The notes under the pieces were generated by a model that saw nothing but the letters and a program-made list of their open reading frames with translations, ran no database searches and was not told the DNA's origin. Positions 13,052-24,124 of a stretch of DNA of 64,000 nt are shown piece after piece (position 1 is the stretch's first letter; each line of letters begins with the position of its first letter). A program made the translations under genes and the position numbers. The DNA comes from Henckelia pumila (lineage: Eukaryota; Streptophyta; Magnoliopsida; Lamiales; Gesneriaceae): contig NC_133120.1 in the NCBI RefSeq assembly GCF_033568475.1, forward strand, positions 95,002,151 to 95,066,150. The letters run 5' to 3'.

Positions 13052-13925
13052 GACGTCGACCGATCATTATAAAATTAACTACTATTGCAAATTTGAAAGA
13101 TATAATAGTATAAATAAGACAAAATTGGGGGTGACGACAAATGAGTGCAACCGCTGACCCCATATTTGACTCCGTCTCTATCTATACAGACACAGAGTAG
13201 ACTTCGTTTGTTGAAATATGTGATTAATAAATGATAATTTTAATATTTTGGATAATATATATTTTATTGAGTTATTTATATCAAAATTTCATGTGAAATA
13301 TTGAAAATATATATTTTATATCCATGAAAATCAAATAGGTATATTAGCTTTCGAATTTTTTTTTTAATAAAAGTTGCATGATTTATTCTTGTTAATGCGA
13401 TTTTTAAAACACGCGCCTATTTTGCATTTAAAAAACCAAATCGAAAAAATATTACGTTTATAATGTATAAAATTGGTTTTTTATTGATCTATAATATTTT
13501 CAGATCTACACAATATATCCATCGGAATATAATTTTTCAGATCCATGCACACAACAACGTTGAGCAATAAATCATGGAATCTTTGAGCAATAAACTATGA
13601 AATCTTCAAGCAAGAGATCCATGGTTTCTTGTATGAAATCTCAACTCAATGTTGCGTTCATGTTAGTTTCTTAGTTGTACATGTTCCAAAAATCGTGGTA
13701 ATAGAAGTAGATCGTACAATTTTTATGAAACATTCAAGGGCTTAGAAATATATTTAATATTCATAAGATAGAAATAGGTGTTTTGGTATTTCATAGATGA
13801 TTTGAGTGTAAAGAATTCTATTTATATTAATTAGTATATACAGTTGTTCGAAAAATCGTGTTAACAGGAGTAGATCGTAAATGTTAACAAAAAGTTGAAA
13901 TACGTGTATATATATATATAGAGAG
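13052..13925. other. Intergenic DNA, no gene recognised
   Basis: AT-rich sequence without a supported coding region. Confidence 0.5.
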
Positions 13926-14068
13926 AGTTTTTTTATGGTACCCAACACTATATGCCCATTTTATGCCCACCATGTACAATAGATGAGTTGACCGGTACAA
14001 TAGATGAGTTGACTTGTACATGGTGGGCATAAAGTGGGCATATAGTGTTGGGCACCATAAAAGAACTA
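13926..14068. mobile_element. Foldback MITE, family A copy 1
   Basis: The left arm (from about 13926) and right arm (to about 14068) are nearly perfect inverted repeats of about 55 bp (ATGGTRCCCAACACTATATG). The loop contains a duplicated AATAGATGAGTTGAC. It is related to copies at 36369-36481 and 38970-39090 by the CCACCATGTACAATAG / GAGTTGACTTGTACATGG core. Flanking TA microsatellites hide any target duplication. Confidence 0.75.
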
Positions 14069-14084
14069 TATATATATATAATTT

Positions 14085-14244
14085 TGTTCCACTGCACATC
14101 AGTGTGCAGGGATTTTGTGTGCATCCTGTGATTTTCGCGTGAACATTTGAGATGTTCTCGCGAACATCTGATTTTTTTTTAGATGTTCGCGCGAACATCC
14201 CGCGGTGCATACAAAATCTCTGCACACTGGTCTGCAGTGGATCA
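14085..14244. mobile_element. Foldback MITE, family B
   Basis: The arms start TGTTCCACTGCA (left) and TGATCCACTGCA (right, inverted) and extend about 75 bp. They include GATGTTCGCGCGAACATC-like palindromic words. The element sits 16 bp from the family A foldback and is followed by a long TA microsatellite (about 14250-14288). Confidence 0.7.
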
Positions 14245-14245
14245 T

Positions 14246-14248
<3 letters not shown>

Positions 14249-14288
<40 letters not shown>
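14249..14288. repeat. (TA)n microsatellite
   Basis: About 20 TA units followed by a short GT run. Confidence 0.9.
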
Positions 14289-14292
<4 letters not shown>

Positions 14293-15666
14293 TGTGTGTG
14301 TGTGTGCACGTCATATTTTGTTTTAAAAAAAAAGTTAAAGTCCCTAATCATTTGCATAGTAACAATTAATGAAGTATGAGAATTCGAACTACATTAATTT
14401 ACTTTCAAAAAAAAAAAGAACTACATTAATTTATAATATATACTTTATTAAATTCAATGTATAGTATCATCCAAAAAAAATGTATAGTACTGTATAATAT
14501 ATCTTAATTAAATTTTATAATGATTGAGAATCAACAAGTTGAAACACATGATTTTATATATTCATAATTTTTTTTAAAAAATTGAATCGAATGTTTTCTT
14601 TGTAATACATGCATACTAGCTATGATCTTGATCTGCACTCCACTTTTGAATGAATTCGAGGTTAAATTTGCTTTAATTCTAAATTCAAAGTTAACTTTAT
14701 ATTTAGTTCATGTCAGAATTTTTTTTTTGTTTAATATGCCTGATCCACAAAAAATATTTTCGCATTCTTTGAGCACATATGTTTTTTATCGGATGAAAAT
14801 CAGTACACAATATTAAAAATATGATGTTAATATATGACATTTGAGTACCTAAATACATGTTTTATGTGTTGATATTAGTATAATTGTTCAAATTTTATAT
14901 TCAAAATCTTATCTTTTATATACAATCTAAAACAGTTCGTGCTCAAATATCATATATTAATCTATATTTTTAATATTTTGTAACGATTTTCACATGGGTA
15001 AGACATGTGGATCGAGGAAACGAAAAAAAGATTGTAAAAACATATTATATTTGAGAACGACTGAATGCAAATTTAAGTTAAGTTTAGATATTTAAAGCAA
15101 ATTTACCCTTAATCGGATCACGCTTTTGTTTGGTTTTCAAAAATATTAAAAACCTCATTTCAATTTAATCCTTTTACTTCCCTGGATATCAGATTAGAGT
15201 CTTGGGCTGGATAAAATAATAATATAACACAATAAATATCCTTGTATAAAATACTGAATCTTGTCCCATATTTTTGGACTCTAGTTTGTTTTTCCGAGAC
15301 CCATTGATATTTTGGTCCACGTGAAATTCACATGCACTTTGTTCAAATAAGTATGTGGTTTCTTGCTGCGTCCTCGATTTTTGAAAGTCTGTGCCAAATC
15401 CTCGTATTGTCGTTTTGCAATAATTTATTATACCACACATAATTATATAATAATACTCCAATTAATAAGAAAATTAGTTAAAGGTAATTGAAATGCAGAT
15501 ATTGGAAGAAAAAATAAACAGACGCATATGATTAATTGCATCAATGCATCATATTTTATTATAGCATATATTGACAAAGGAAGCCATCCCACAAATTCCT
15601 CGAACGTTTTCAAAAAATATTTTTTCATTTTATTTTATTTCATTATTCTAAATGAATCTTTTCTCA

Positions 15667-15700
<34 letters not shown>

Positions 15701-15706
<6 letters not shown>

Positions 15707-15823
15707 AACATGCATATATATGGAGTTTTTTGTGTACCAATGTACGTAATTTATTAATATTAATTGTAAAATAAATTAGATGAACCAATCAACATTTTCA
15801 AGATCGATCTTGCAACAATTTAA

Positions 15824-15858
<35 letters not shown>

Positions 15859-15980
15859 AACATGCATATATATGGAGTTTTTTGTGTACCAATGTACGTA
15901 ATTTATTAATATTAATTGTAAAATAAATTAGATGAACCAATCAACATTTTCAAGATCGATCTTGCAACAATTTAATGAAT
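15701..15980. repeat. 152-bp tandem duplication joined by (AT)n
   Basis: The unit beginning ATAGAAAACATGCATATATA occurs at 15701 and again at 15853. The two copies are identical over nearly their whole length. AT microsatellites precede each (about 15669-15700 and 15826-15852), which suggests slippage or unequal exchange between the AT tracts. No coding content. Confidence 0.9.
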
Positions 15981-16535
15981 TTGAATTTGAATTTGGTTAT
16001 TGATTTGTATGTAAATTTCATTGGAATATTTCAGATGTAATAACACTATTATATATATTTTCAGTTTAATCTTTCCATTCCAATAATATATCCAAGTGGG
16101 TGGAGGAGCAAGGCGGTGGGGCGGTGGCGTCATGTTTAATTTCAAGATAAACCATGCTACCTCACAAATCAAAGCCTTATTAAAAAATAAATAAATAAAT
16201 TATTATTATTATTATTTTGCCTTTCAGTTGGTTTGACATTTAACGCACGTACGTTAAAAGTTGGTGTCTATCTTTTCAAGAAATGAAATTATACCCCACC
16301 ACAAATGTAATCAGTGACGATTGATCAAACTACGTACTTGGTTCATTTTAATTAATGTCTAATTACGATTTTTCATTACAAACTATTGTAAAATTTTACG
16401 TCCACTCGTATTAATTCTTTTTATTATTATACAAAAATGACCGAATGGCCAATTACTACATGAGTACTTGTATATAATGCATACAGCCAGCACTCATAAC
16501 ATATATCTATGAGAAATATTTTTTTTTTTCATTAA

Positions 16536-16712
16536 TTTGTTTATTTTTTGATTTTGGTCTATTAATTTTTCAAATTTTGATTTTCGTACACTAATTGTTG
16601 ATGTGCAGTTTGACACATCATCATTTTTCGGTGTCATATCATCTTTCTAATGTCATATTAGACCTTCAGGTGTTTAATTCAACTTGAAAGACTCTGTTTT
16701 TCCGACCTACAA
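16536..16712. mobile_element. Partial MITE related to 20739-21040
   Basis: It shares phrases with the MITE at 20739-21040: a stretch reading TTTTGGTCTATTAATTTTT, a loop with GACACATCATCATTTTTCGG, and GTGTCATATCATC. Only one arm is well preserved. Confidence 0.5.
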
Positions 16713-17080
16713 TCCTTTGTAATATTTATATAAGACCTAATTGTAATAAAAACAAATTTTATCTCATTATATATTACGATCTTAAGAATAATATTACATT
16801 TTGATTAATTTGTTTACATTTAATATATTGTAAAAATAAATTATAAGATTATATAGACTTTTAATATTGCATATTCATTCCGATAAACGTATCCGAATGA
16901 GATCAAGACAAAAAAATAGATGGAAAATCTGCTCATGTACCCTTATAATGTGCCTGCTAATATTGCATATTCCATTCAGATGTTTGCATGTGTCGGAATG
17001 AGAAATTTAATTAACCAAGCGATCTTTGCAGGTATTAGGTAAAAAGGAAAAAAATAAAATAAAAACCATTTTATTCCCAT

Positions 17081-17375
17081 AATTTTATCTTTTTTTTAAA
17101 TTTTTTTGTAACTAATTAAATTTAAGTATTGGTATGTTAATTTTAAATTTTGTGCTATTTTGATCTTCTTTTTACCAAAATATCTAATTTTTTATTTTTG
17201 GCTATTTTTTGTGTTTTCTCTTATAATTTTATCTTTTTTTAAAAAAACTTTTGTAACTAATTAAATTTAAGTACTGGTATGTTAATTTTAAATTTTGTGC
17301 TATTTAGTATTTTTGATCGGGTTTTTACCGAAATATGTAATTTATAATTTTTAGCTATTTTTTGTGTTTGCTCCT
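17081..17375. repeat. 144-bp tandem duplication
   Basis: Units begin at 17081 and 17225 (AATTTTATCTTTTTTT). Both contain TTAAATTTAAGTAYTGGTAT and a GGCTATTTTTTGTGTTT-like end. The copies have diverged by substitutions and a small insertion. Confidence 0.8.
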
Positions 17376-17633
17376 TTTTTCCGAAAAAAAATTATATTTT
17401 CCATTGATTTGATGTTATCACGTGGTAGAATTTTATGTAACATTTTACTGAGATTATTTCCTTTCAAATAGAAATTTCTCCAAATATATTCTCTCATCAT
17501 ATTTTATCAAAATAACCGAATTACAAAATTTAACGAATCAATGTCCAAATTTGAAAGACTAAAAAAATAAAAAAAACATACAAGGTTAAAAGTACAGAAA
17601 TAGTTTTTTTTGGCAATTTTTTTATGGGTAATG

Positions 17634-17786
17634 TTATATGTAAACGAAGTGTTACACGTTGGGTTACAGATTATACTTAAAGTTATACTTAAAGTTATGT
17701 GATTATCCCTGCACTTTATTTGTGACTATCCATGCATTTTATTTTCCTGAAAAAAAAATCTTTCAAAAATGCATAACATTACCCAT
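17634..17786. mobile_element. MITE, 153 bp
   Basis: Terminal inverted repeats are perfect over 14 bp (ATGGGTAATGTTAT ... ATAACATTACCCAT). The inside includes a GTTACACGTTGGGTTACA stretch. I could not fix the target duplication. Confidence 0.7.
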
Positions 17787-18319
17787 CTTTTATTTGGTAG
17801 CTTGGTTCAAATCATGCGGGTCCCATTGAATTATATGGGGCCCACTTAATTTGAACAAATGAAATACATCCACCTGTCACATAGAGTAATACCCATGAGA
17901 GTAATACCCATGAGGTAGGTTGGAATTTTCCTTTTTATGCCATGACATTTGCCAGAACTATAGACGCAAAATTATAAATTTATCCAATTCATTCTTGAAT
18001 TATATATATATTGCATTCAAAACACAAATTTAACCATAGACGTTAATTAGCTGCATATAAAACACTATACATTAGTGGAGAATCGAAAACACAGAAGAAA
18101 CAGAAACCAGCTGAGCTCCATTAATAATAAGTACAGCAAAAGCTACAAGCTTGGCAATGGCATCGGATCGGAGACTAAAATTTTACCTAACAAATTAAAA
18201 CAACTAGTGTCAAAATCATAAAGGGTAAGCGGAAAATTCCGGGGACGCTGCTCTAAATTAATCTACCAATCCCTCTGGCACTTCCGGCGACAGAATACAT
18301 ACATACATACAATTGTTCT
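17787..18319. other. Intergenic DNA and NCED 3' flank
   Basis: The part next to 18320 is presumably the 3' untranslated region of the minus-strand NCED gene. No clear polyadenylation signal can be fixed by eye. Nothing else was recognised. Confidence 0.4.
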
Positions 18320-20170
18320 TCATGCTTGTTCTTCCAAGTCTTTGCAGCTCACGAAGGTCCCATGAAACCCGTACGGCACTCTAGACGGAAGCTTGACGCA
18401 GCCTTCCAGTTTTAATGTCATGGCATTTATGATCTGCAGCTCTGATTCCCACGCATTTTCGTCGTGTACGAATGTGAGAATATACCCATCATCTTCTCTT
18501 TCGGATTTCGTCTCATTCGGGACGAAAAACGGCTCGCCTCCGTATTTACATTCGCCGTAGATGAATTTCTCGACTTTTCCGGTGAAAAGGTCCACTTTTG
18601 CGAACCCGGAGACCTTGGGCCAGGGCTCGGCGATGGCAAGATAAGCGTGCCTGGTTTTCCGGCCGAGCCGATTCCGGTTCACCATGCCGGCTTCTAAATT
18701 GATCTGCTCCTCCGAGGAGTTGATGATCGGCCGCTTTTTGGACTCTCCGGTTTTCAGGTTGAGTCGGATTTCAGACAAGACGCTTTTCAAGTTTTGGTCG
18801 CATTCGTTAAAAATGGAGTCGGGTGGAGTCATGCATGACCCGATCACCACTATTTCATCCGTCTCCGGCTCCTCCCAAGCATTCCATAAGTGAAAACAGA
18901 ACGTTTCGGGACACTCGATCCATGTCATATCATCCGCATTTCGAGCATTTTTGGACAATATTCCGAACCTGGAGATTTTGTTCCTGTCGTATATCACAGG
19001 GGAGCCTCCTTTAATCATTTCTTGAAGCTTGAAAACCACTTGCTGATCAGGGATCACCACGAAATTCTCAGTTATGGCGAAATCGTGTATCATCGTGGGA
19101 ACATCGAGTGGTATTTCGACATCAGGTGATTTAATGGCGCCATCGTTGGAGAATTTGAAGAATTTAAGATAAGGTTTTCGAACAACATCATAGCTCAAAG
19201 AAAATAGCTCCCGAGTCACTGGATCGATCTTCGGATGCGCGATCATGGTACCTTTCAGCTGCCCCGAGAAATCATACCTCGCGACAGTTTCGAGATCTCC
19301 TGATGGGTTCACTCGGATTTGATAAGGAAGATCATCTTCCGACATGGCTAGAAGCCTTTGATCGAAGTATACTAAACCAGCGTTCGCCACCCCTGTGCCT
19401 TTGCTGTGATCCAGTAGCCCGAACAAGCCTCGGGCGTAGAATAGCATCAAACGGGCTACGCCCGAATGCCCGTGGAGCTCGCCAATGGCTTTAGGAAAAA
19501 CGGCCCGGCCCAATCTACGTTCTTGAGTCAGCCTTTGCGTCTCCGTGTAGCGGCAAGCATAGCTGACGACGGGCTCGCCGCCTCCTTTGATGGTCACGGC
19601 GTGGATCATGCCGTCACCATCGAATAAGTGGTGGCCCGCTACTGGGTCGTGCAAAGGGTTGGCGCCGTTACGCAAGTAAACGCCGTTAATGCAGGAGGGG
19701 ATTTCACCGGTGACCCGAAGGTTATTCTGCACCGGTTGCTCTGGGACCGGAGCGAAGTTTCCGGCGATCTGGACTCGTGGGTCGGCGGTCTTCGGGAGCG
19801 GGTGCTGCCGCTCGTGTGAAATCAGTAGGCCCTCCACCGCGTCCAAGGTTTGGGCCGCCAGCTTTTTCAGTATGTTCCAATGGGGCGGCGGCGGCGGCGG
19901 AGAATCAGATTTCTTGGGTGGCGAATCTGTTGTGGATGCTTGAAAGGGGAGTTTGGGTAAAGAGGAAATGGAAGGTGAATGCAAAACACAGTTGATGCTA
20001 TTTGTTTTTGAATGCAGCTTGTTCCTCATGGAGACAGAGTTTGATCGAAATCCCACGTCGACATACGACGAGTTTGGGCAAGAAACTAGTTTGCTTCCAG
20101 CTGCCCAAAAACTTGAATTTGAGTCTAATATAGGAGGAGACGAAGCCATATGTTTGATTTGCGTGTGCAT
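18320..20170 (-). CDS. NCED: 9-cis-epoxycarotenoid dioxygenase (NCED), intronless
   Basis: A 616-codon intronless frame of the carotenoid cleavage dioxygenase family. NCEDs cleave 9-cis-violaxanthin or 9'-cis-neoxanthin to xanthoxin in the plastid, the committed step of abscisic acid synthesis. Length and single exon are typical of NCEDs. Residues 1 to about 80 are Ser-rich and fit a transit peptide. A Pro run (91-96) precedes a predicted amphipathic helix ([17 protein letters not shown]). The four iron-binding His are H312 (AHPKIDP), H362 (MIHDF), H427 ([10 protein letters not shown]) and H603 (GFHGTF). Other family marks are YLRNGANP and [12 protein letters not shown]. An internal ATG at codon 8 (20149, MASSPP) has G at +4 and looks more like usual NCED starts. 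NCED rather than CCD1/CCD4 is inferred from the NCED-type motifs and N-terminal region; the paralogue number cannot be told. Confidence 0.95.
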   Translation of the reverse strand: MHTQIKHMASSPPILDSNSSFWAAGSKLVSCPNSSYVDVGFRSNSVSMRNKLHSKTNSINCVLHSPSISSLPKLPFQASTTDSPPKKSDSPPPPPPHWNILKKLAAQTLDAVEGLLISHERQHPLPKTADPRVQIAGNFAPVPEQPVQNNLRVTGEIPSCINGVYLRNGANPLHDPVAGHHLFDGDGMIHAVTIKGGGEPVVSYACRYTETQRLTQERRLGRAVFPKAIGELHGHSGVARLMLFYARGLFGLLDHSKGTGVANAGLVYFDQRLLAMSEDDLPYQIRVNPSGDLETVARYDFSGQLKGTMIAHPKIDPVTRELFSLSYDVVRKPYLKFFKFSNDGAIKSPDVEIPLDVPTMIHDFAITENFVVIPDQQVVFKLQEMIKGGSPVIYDRNKISRFGILSKNARNADDMTWIECPETFCFHLWNAWEEPETDEIVVIGSCMTPPDSIFNECDQNLKSVLSEIRLNLKTGESKKRPIINSSEEQINLEAGMVNRNRLGRKTRHAYLAIAEPWPKVSGFAKVDLFTGKVEKFIYGECKYGGEPFFVPNETKSEREDDGYILTFVHDENAWESELQIINAMTLKLEGCVKLPSRVPYGFHGTFVSCKDLEEQA

Positions 20171-20292
20171 TAATTATGTTCAAGTGTGAAATGAGACAAG
20201 AATTGGTGTGGGATTGAAGTTGAAATGGTGTGGATTTGTTCTTGAGATGAGAAAGGTGAGTGAGGGAAGAAAGAGGGTCAAAGAATGGGGGT

Positions 20293-20300
20293 TTAAATAG
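20293..20300 (-). promoter_or_regulatory. TATA-type box of NCED
   Basis: TATTTAAA on the minus strand, 123-144 bp upstream of the two candidate ATGs. This spacing allows a transcript start near 20265. Position and sequence only; not tested. Confidence 0.55.
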
Positions 20301-20380
20301 AGTATGGTAGGAGAGGGTTAATGAATTTGTTCGGTGCTTTTCATGTAAGATTTTGGACCATATTAGACGTTAAGAGAAGA

Positions 20381-20388
20381 CCACGTGG
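20381..20388. promoter_or_regulatory. G-box / ABRE-like CCACGTGG upstream of NCED
   Basis: The perfect palindrome CCACGTGG lies about 80 bp upstream of the TATA-type box. The CACGTG core binds bZIP and bHLH factors in plants. Drought-induced NCED genes commonly carry such sites, so its role here is plausible but inferred. Confidence 0.5.
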
Positions 20389-20738
20389 AATGAGAGGTAT
20401 ATGTGTGTGTGTGTGTGAAATATGGTGTGTGGGGGCAACTTCTCGAGAAATCGTGTAAATTAACTAGTCGCTCGCATGATTTGGATTGAACAAGCTATGT
20501 CCAATAAGTATAGGAATTCGAGTCAATAACACACAAATGGTTTGGATTTCGAAGTTGTTATAAGTTGATTAATTTCATATGGAGGTGAAGCAAACATGAT
20601 ACGAGAAAATAGGGAATAATGAAATAATGTCAATTGTCAACTAGTTGGCGCGCGAGTATTAGCCTTACATTTGAACTGCGCACATAAAATGGCTCGAGGC
20701 CCCCAACGCCATACCATTTCATTAATGATGTTCTATAT

Positions 20739-21040
20739 AGGGAAAATGTTTTTTTTGGTTCAATAAATTGTTATTTTGTTGTTTTGATCTATTAATTTTT
20801 GAAAATGTGGTTTTTGGACATTAACTTTTAATTTTCAGTGATTTTGGTCCAATTACTGACGTGACAGCTAGACACGTCAACATTTTTCGGTGTCACATCA
20901 TCATTTTTGGGTGCCACATCAGCAGTTGGACCAAAATACCCGAAAACTAAAATTTAATGTACCAAAACAAAATTTTGAAAAGTTAATGAACCAAAATCGA
21001 AAAAATAAACAAGTTAATGAAAAAAAAAATGTTTTCCCCT
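20739..21040. mobile_element. Foldback MITE upstream of NCED
   Basis: The left end GGGAAAATGTTTTTTTT and the right end AAAAAAATGTTTTCCCC form inverted ends. The arms run inward through GGTTCAATAA/TTAATGAACC and TTGGTCCAA-type words to a loop with repeated CACATCATCATTTTT. A partial relative lies at 16536-16712. No coding capacity; a 64-codon frame inside (20890-21084) is spurious. It sits about 440 bp upstream of the NCED TATA box. Confidence 0.75.
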
Positions 21041-23390
21041 TATGGTGTTCCCTAGACAATGTAACAATGTACATTACTTTCTAACTATTATTTCCAGTAA
21101 AATCGAGTACACTTTGATGCCATAACATACACTTTCCTAAATGATGTAAGATATTTGGCTAAAATCTCTTCAAATATTATATTTAATAATTAATATGCCT
21201 TGCGAGTTGCGATGGTCTTTCCTTTGAAAATAAAGATCGTTATGCTAAATGATCTAATAAATATATATCTCGTGTCGCTTTACAGAAGGCATCTTAATAA
21301 GCTAAATATCTTGAGACACTTTCAGAAAGTGTTTGATTTAGTCCACTTGTAATTGTGTGTGTGTATATATAACATTCAGTTATGTTTTCATGCCTTATAT
21401 GATATTTTTCATCCACGCTCACATATATGTATATGCGTGAGCATAGGTTTAATAAGCCAAGGGTTTTTTTAATATATTTTTTTTAAAAAATACACTACAT
21501 CCGTCTCAAGTAAATTATTTATCAGTCTTACCTCAATCATTGCATACAATATCATATTACACAGTGAAATCGAAAATTTCTTTTTAGAATTTACTTTTTT
21601 AATAATTTTTTTGATTTGTGTGATAAGTTGATAACACACGAACTTAAATTTATGAGATAAATTAAATAATTATAAATTTGATATTGAATTTTATGGTTCA
21701 AATAAATTAGATGTGTCTTTTAGCATTATTCTTTTATTTATTACTTCCAAATTAAATCAATTCACGATTACTGACTACAAATTACTTTTATCGGTCAAAC
21801 GTAAAATAATGCATTAGAAACAATTTTCTACATTGTGTAGAGTCTCATATTCCTTTTTTTTTTTTTTACGGTACCGTGATATGAATCTATATATATATAT
21901 ATATATTTAAAATGAAACACAATTCTAATTTTATAAAATTTGCTAACAACTTTATTTTATTATAATATACTTTATATGAAAAAGGACAATATATACTATA
22001 CATATGGTTCAAGCAACTTGATGAATTGACCCTTTATCGGTCCTAGTAGACAATATTTTGTCAAATGAGACAAATCCTCACCTAGTGGCTTAATCTTTAC
22101 ACAACTCTAGAAATAAAATTAAAACAATAATTGGAGCGAGGCACATGCAGTCGGCATGCAAATTAATCAAATACTAATAATGATTTAATGACAAATTTAT
22201 CGATTTTTTGGACTATTATTTAATTCCACGATTATTTCATTCATTCTTCAATTAATTGTGCTAGGACAGCAACTGATTAGTTCGATATATATCTGGTGTT
22301 GAATTTGCCCAAGTGAAGCGCTCATTTATCGTACAATTAAAGATAGACGTATTATTTTATTGATAGATTTGGTCCATGCATAAAAAAAAAATGTTTGTGA
22401 CAAATAATATAATTACTTGAATGATTATAATGATCGCAGCACATGATTATTAGTTGCGGATAGCAAATATTTGCCGTGATCTACTACTACTTTCCCTTAA
22501 TTAAACCATGCATGTGATCTCTAATCATTATTAATCAGATAAAAGATTTTATTTTTTAAAAAAAATGTTTTTATAATTTATTTGACCATGACTCCAATAA
22601 ATAATTGTGTCCGGTTGCTTTGGTATTTTCCCTTTCTATTGAACCACTAATGATTAACAACATAAAATGTATCGTGGTTCAGGTGAGTTAACAAATATAT
22701 TACCTCAATATCTAAAACAATAAGTATATTTTTATGTTACTAATCACATTACATAAATTTCTTATATCTATCAATTTTCTATAATATGAGAACGAGCGTC
22801 TACTGTTTTACTAAAAGCTATAACTGGTGATACGTAGTGGTGCAACTCAAATTTTTTAAATAGCACAGCAGTCCAAACATTATGGTTCGATCGTTCTACC
22901 AGCATAAACAATTATTATACTCCAAATCATTCATATTTTTTTATCATATGATCACACAAGTCTAACGATGATATAAATAAAAGTACTGTTGCATTGGTTT
23001 AAATTTGTATCACTAATTGTTTTTAAAAAAAACAGGAAATATACAAATTTCTTTTTTTTTTTGAATAATTAAATATACGAATTTCTGATAATAATTATCA
23101 TGTTTCTATAGCTATTCCGATAAGAAATTAGATATTATTATTTGAATCATATTATTCATATGAATTTATGATAACAATTAAATCCCATTCTAACAATGGC
23201 CCACATATATATATATTTTTTAAAATAAATATGCAATATTTCTGTTTTTTTGATTGAACACAGAACACCGGCATCTAATAAAAGTGGCAGTTATATATAT
23301 TTAGTCTTAATAATATGAATCCAATTTTTAAAATTGTAAAATAATCTATCGTCGTGATAATACTCTTTTCAAGGAGGATTATGCTTCATA
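21041..23390. other. AT-rich intergenic DNA
   Basis: No gene was recognised. A short TA microsatellite lies at about 21887-21906. Confidence 0.5.
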
Positions 23391-23544
23391 TATTATTAGA
23401 CTTATACTAGGTTACAAACTCCATTTAAAATTATAAAATTATCCTACATACATTTTTAAAAGATTTTTTTCAAAATAAGTGTAAAGATAATTTTGTAATT
23501 TCAAATGTAACTTTGTAACCCAACCCTCTTTGTACATATAGCAT
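23391..23544. mobile_element. MITE, family C copy 1 (outermost layer of a nest)
   Basis: It resembles 30838-30998 throughout. Shared parts are the ATGCTNNATATA start, a TTTAAAATTATAAAATTATCCT stretch (split here to keep it short: TTTAAAATTA then TAAAATTATCC), and the end CTTTGTAACCCAAC...TTTGTACATRTAGCAT. A SINE inserted at its right end, so the TATAGCAT end doubles as part of the SINE target duplication. Confidence 0.65.
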
Positions 23545-23547
23545 TTT

Positions 23548-23618
23548 TTTGTGACGTTAGATCCCGCAGTCGCTACCTTTCGATGCGCTCTGGATAAATA
23601 ATCGGGCTGCAAACTATG
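23548..23618 (-). mobile_element. SINE, 3' part (split by copia insertion)
   Basis: On the minus strand this is the downstream part of a tRNA-derived SINE, ending in GCGGGATCT, a short spacer and an A-rich tail. The target duplication TATAGCATTTT lies at 23537-23547 and again at 28722-28732. Removing the copia element and one CTATG copy joins this part to 28580-28721, giving a unit of roughly 210 bp. Confidence 0.65.
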
Positions 23619-24053
23619 TGTTATGGATTATACCAAAGCGATCATGACGATAGTAACAATTGCAGAATAAAACAATCAACAAGAACACCAAGATTTACGT
23701 GGTTCACCCAATATAGGCTACGTCCACGAAGCTGCTGCAATATTTATAACCGAAGAAATATTACAAGTATGTACAAAACACTTTTCCTCACACTATCCCA
23801 ATTCCCGAGTATTACCGGGAAAATATTTCTCTAACTCACACAAGAGAACACTCAAGAAAACCCAAGAAACCCTTTTTATTTCTTTTTTTATTTGCTCTTG
23901 ATTTTGGGATGAATATAATGAAGCATGAAGCAGTCTATTTATAGGCTTAAAAAACGCGTATAATTAAATGCGAAGCTTTTAATTCCATTTCCCAGCCTCC
24001 AACTTTTATCTGTCATCTGCCCATTTAATGTTTGATTGACATTTCACCTAACA
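23619..24053 (-). repeat. Copia 3' LTR
   Basis: Identical in length (435 bp) to the 5' LTR at 28145-28579. The five differences seen are at GATTT/TATTT, CCGAAG/CCGGAG, AGTATG/AGTGTG, CCGGGA/CCGAGA and CTCTTG/CTCTCG; four are transitions. A TATAAATAG box lies in the minus orientation near 23935-23945. Confidence 0.97.
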
Positions 24054-24124
24054 TTTCTCCCACTTGAAGACTTGATTTCAATCATGGCTTCACACAATCA
24101 ATGCAGCAACTCATGTTTTCTCTT

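Noticed and set aside
13884-14357. A 157-codon minus-strand frame
   Set aside because: It crosses two foldback MITEs and a TA microsatellite, giving runs of Ile-Tyr; not a gene.
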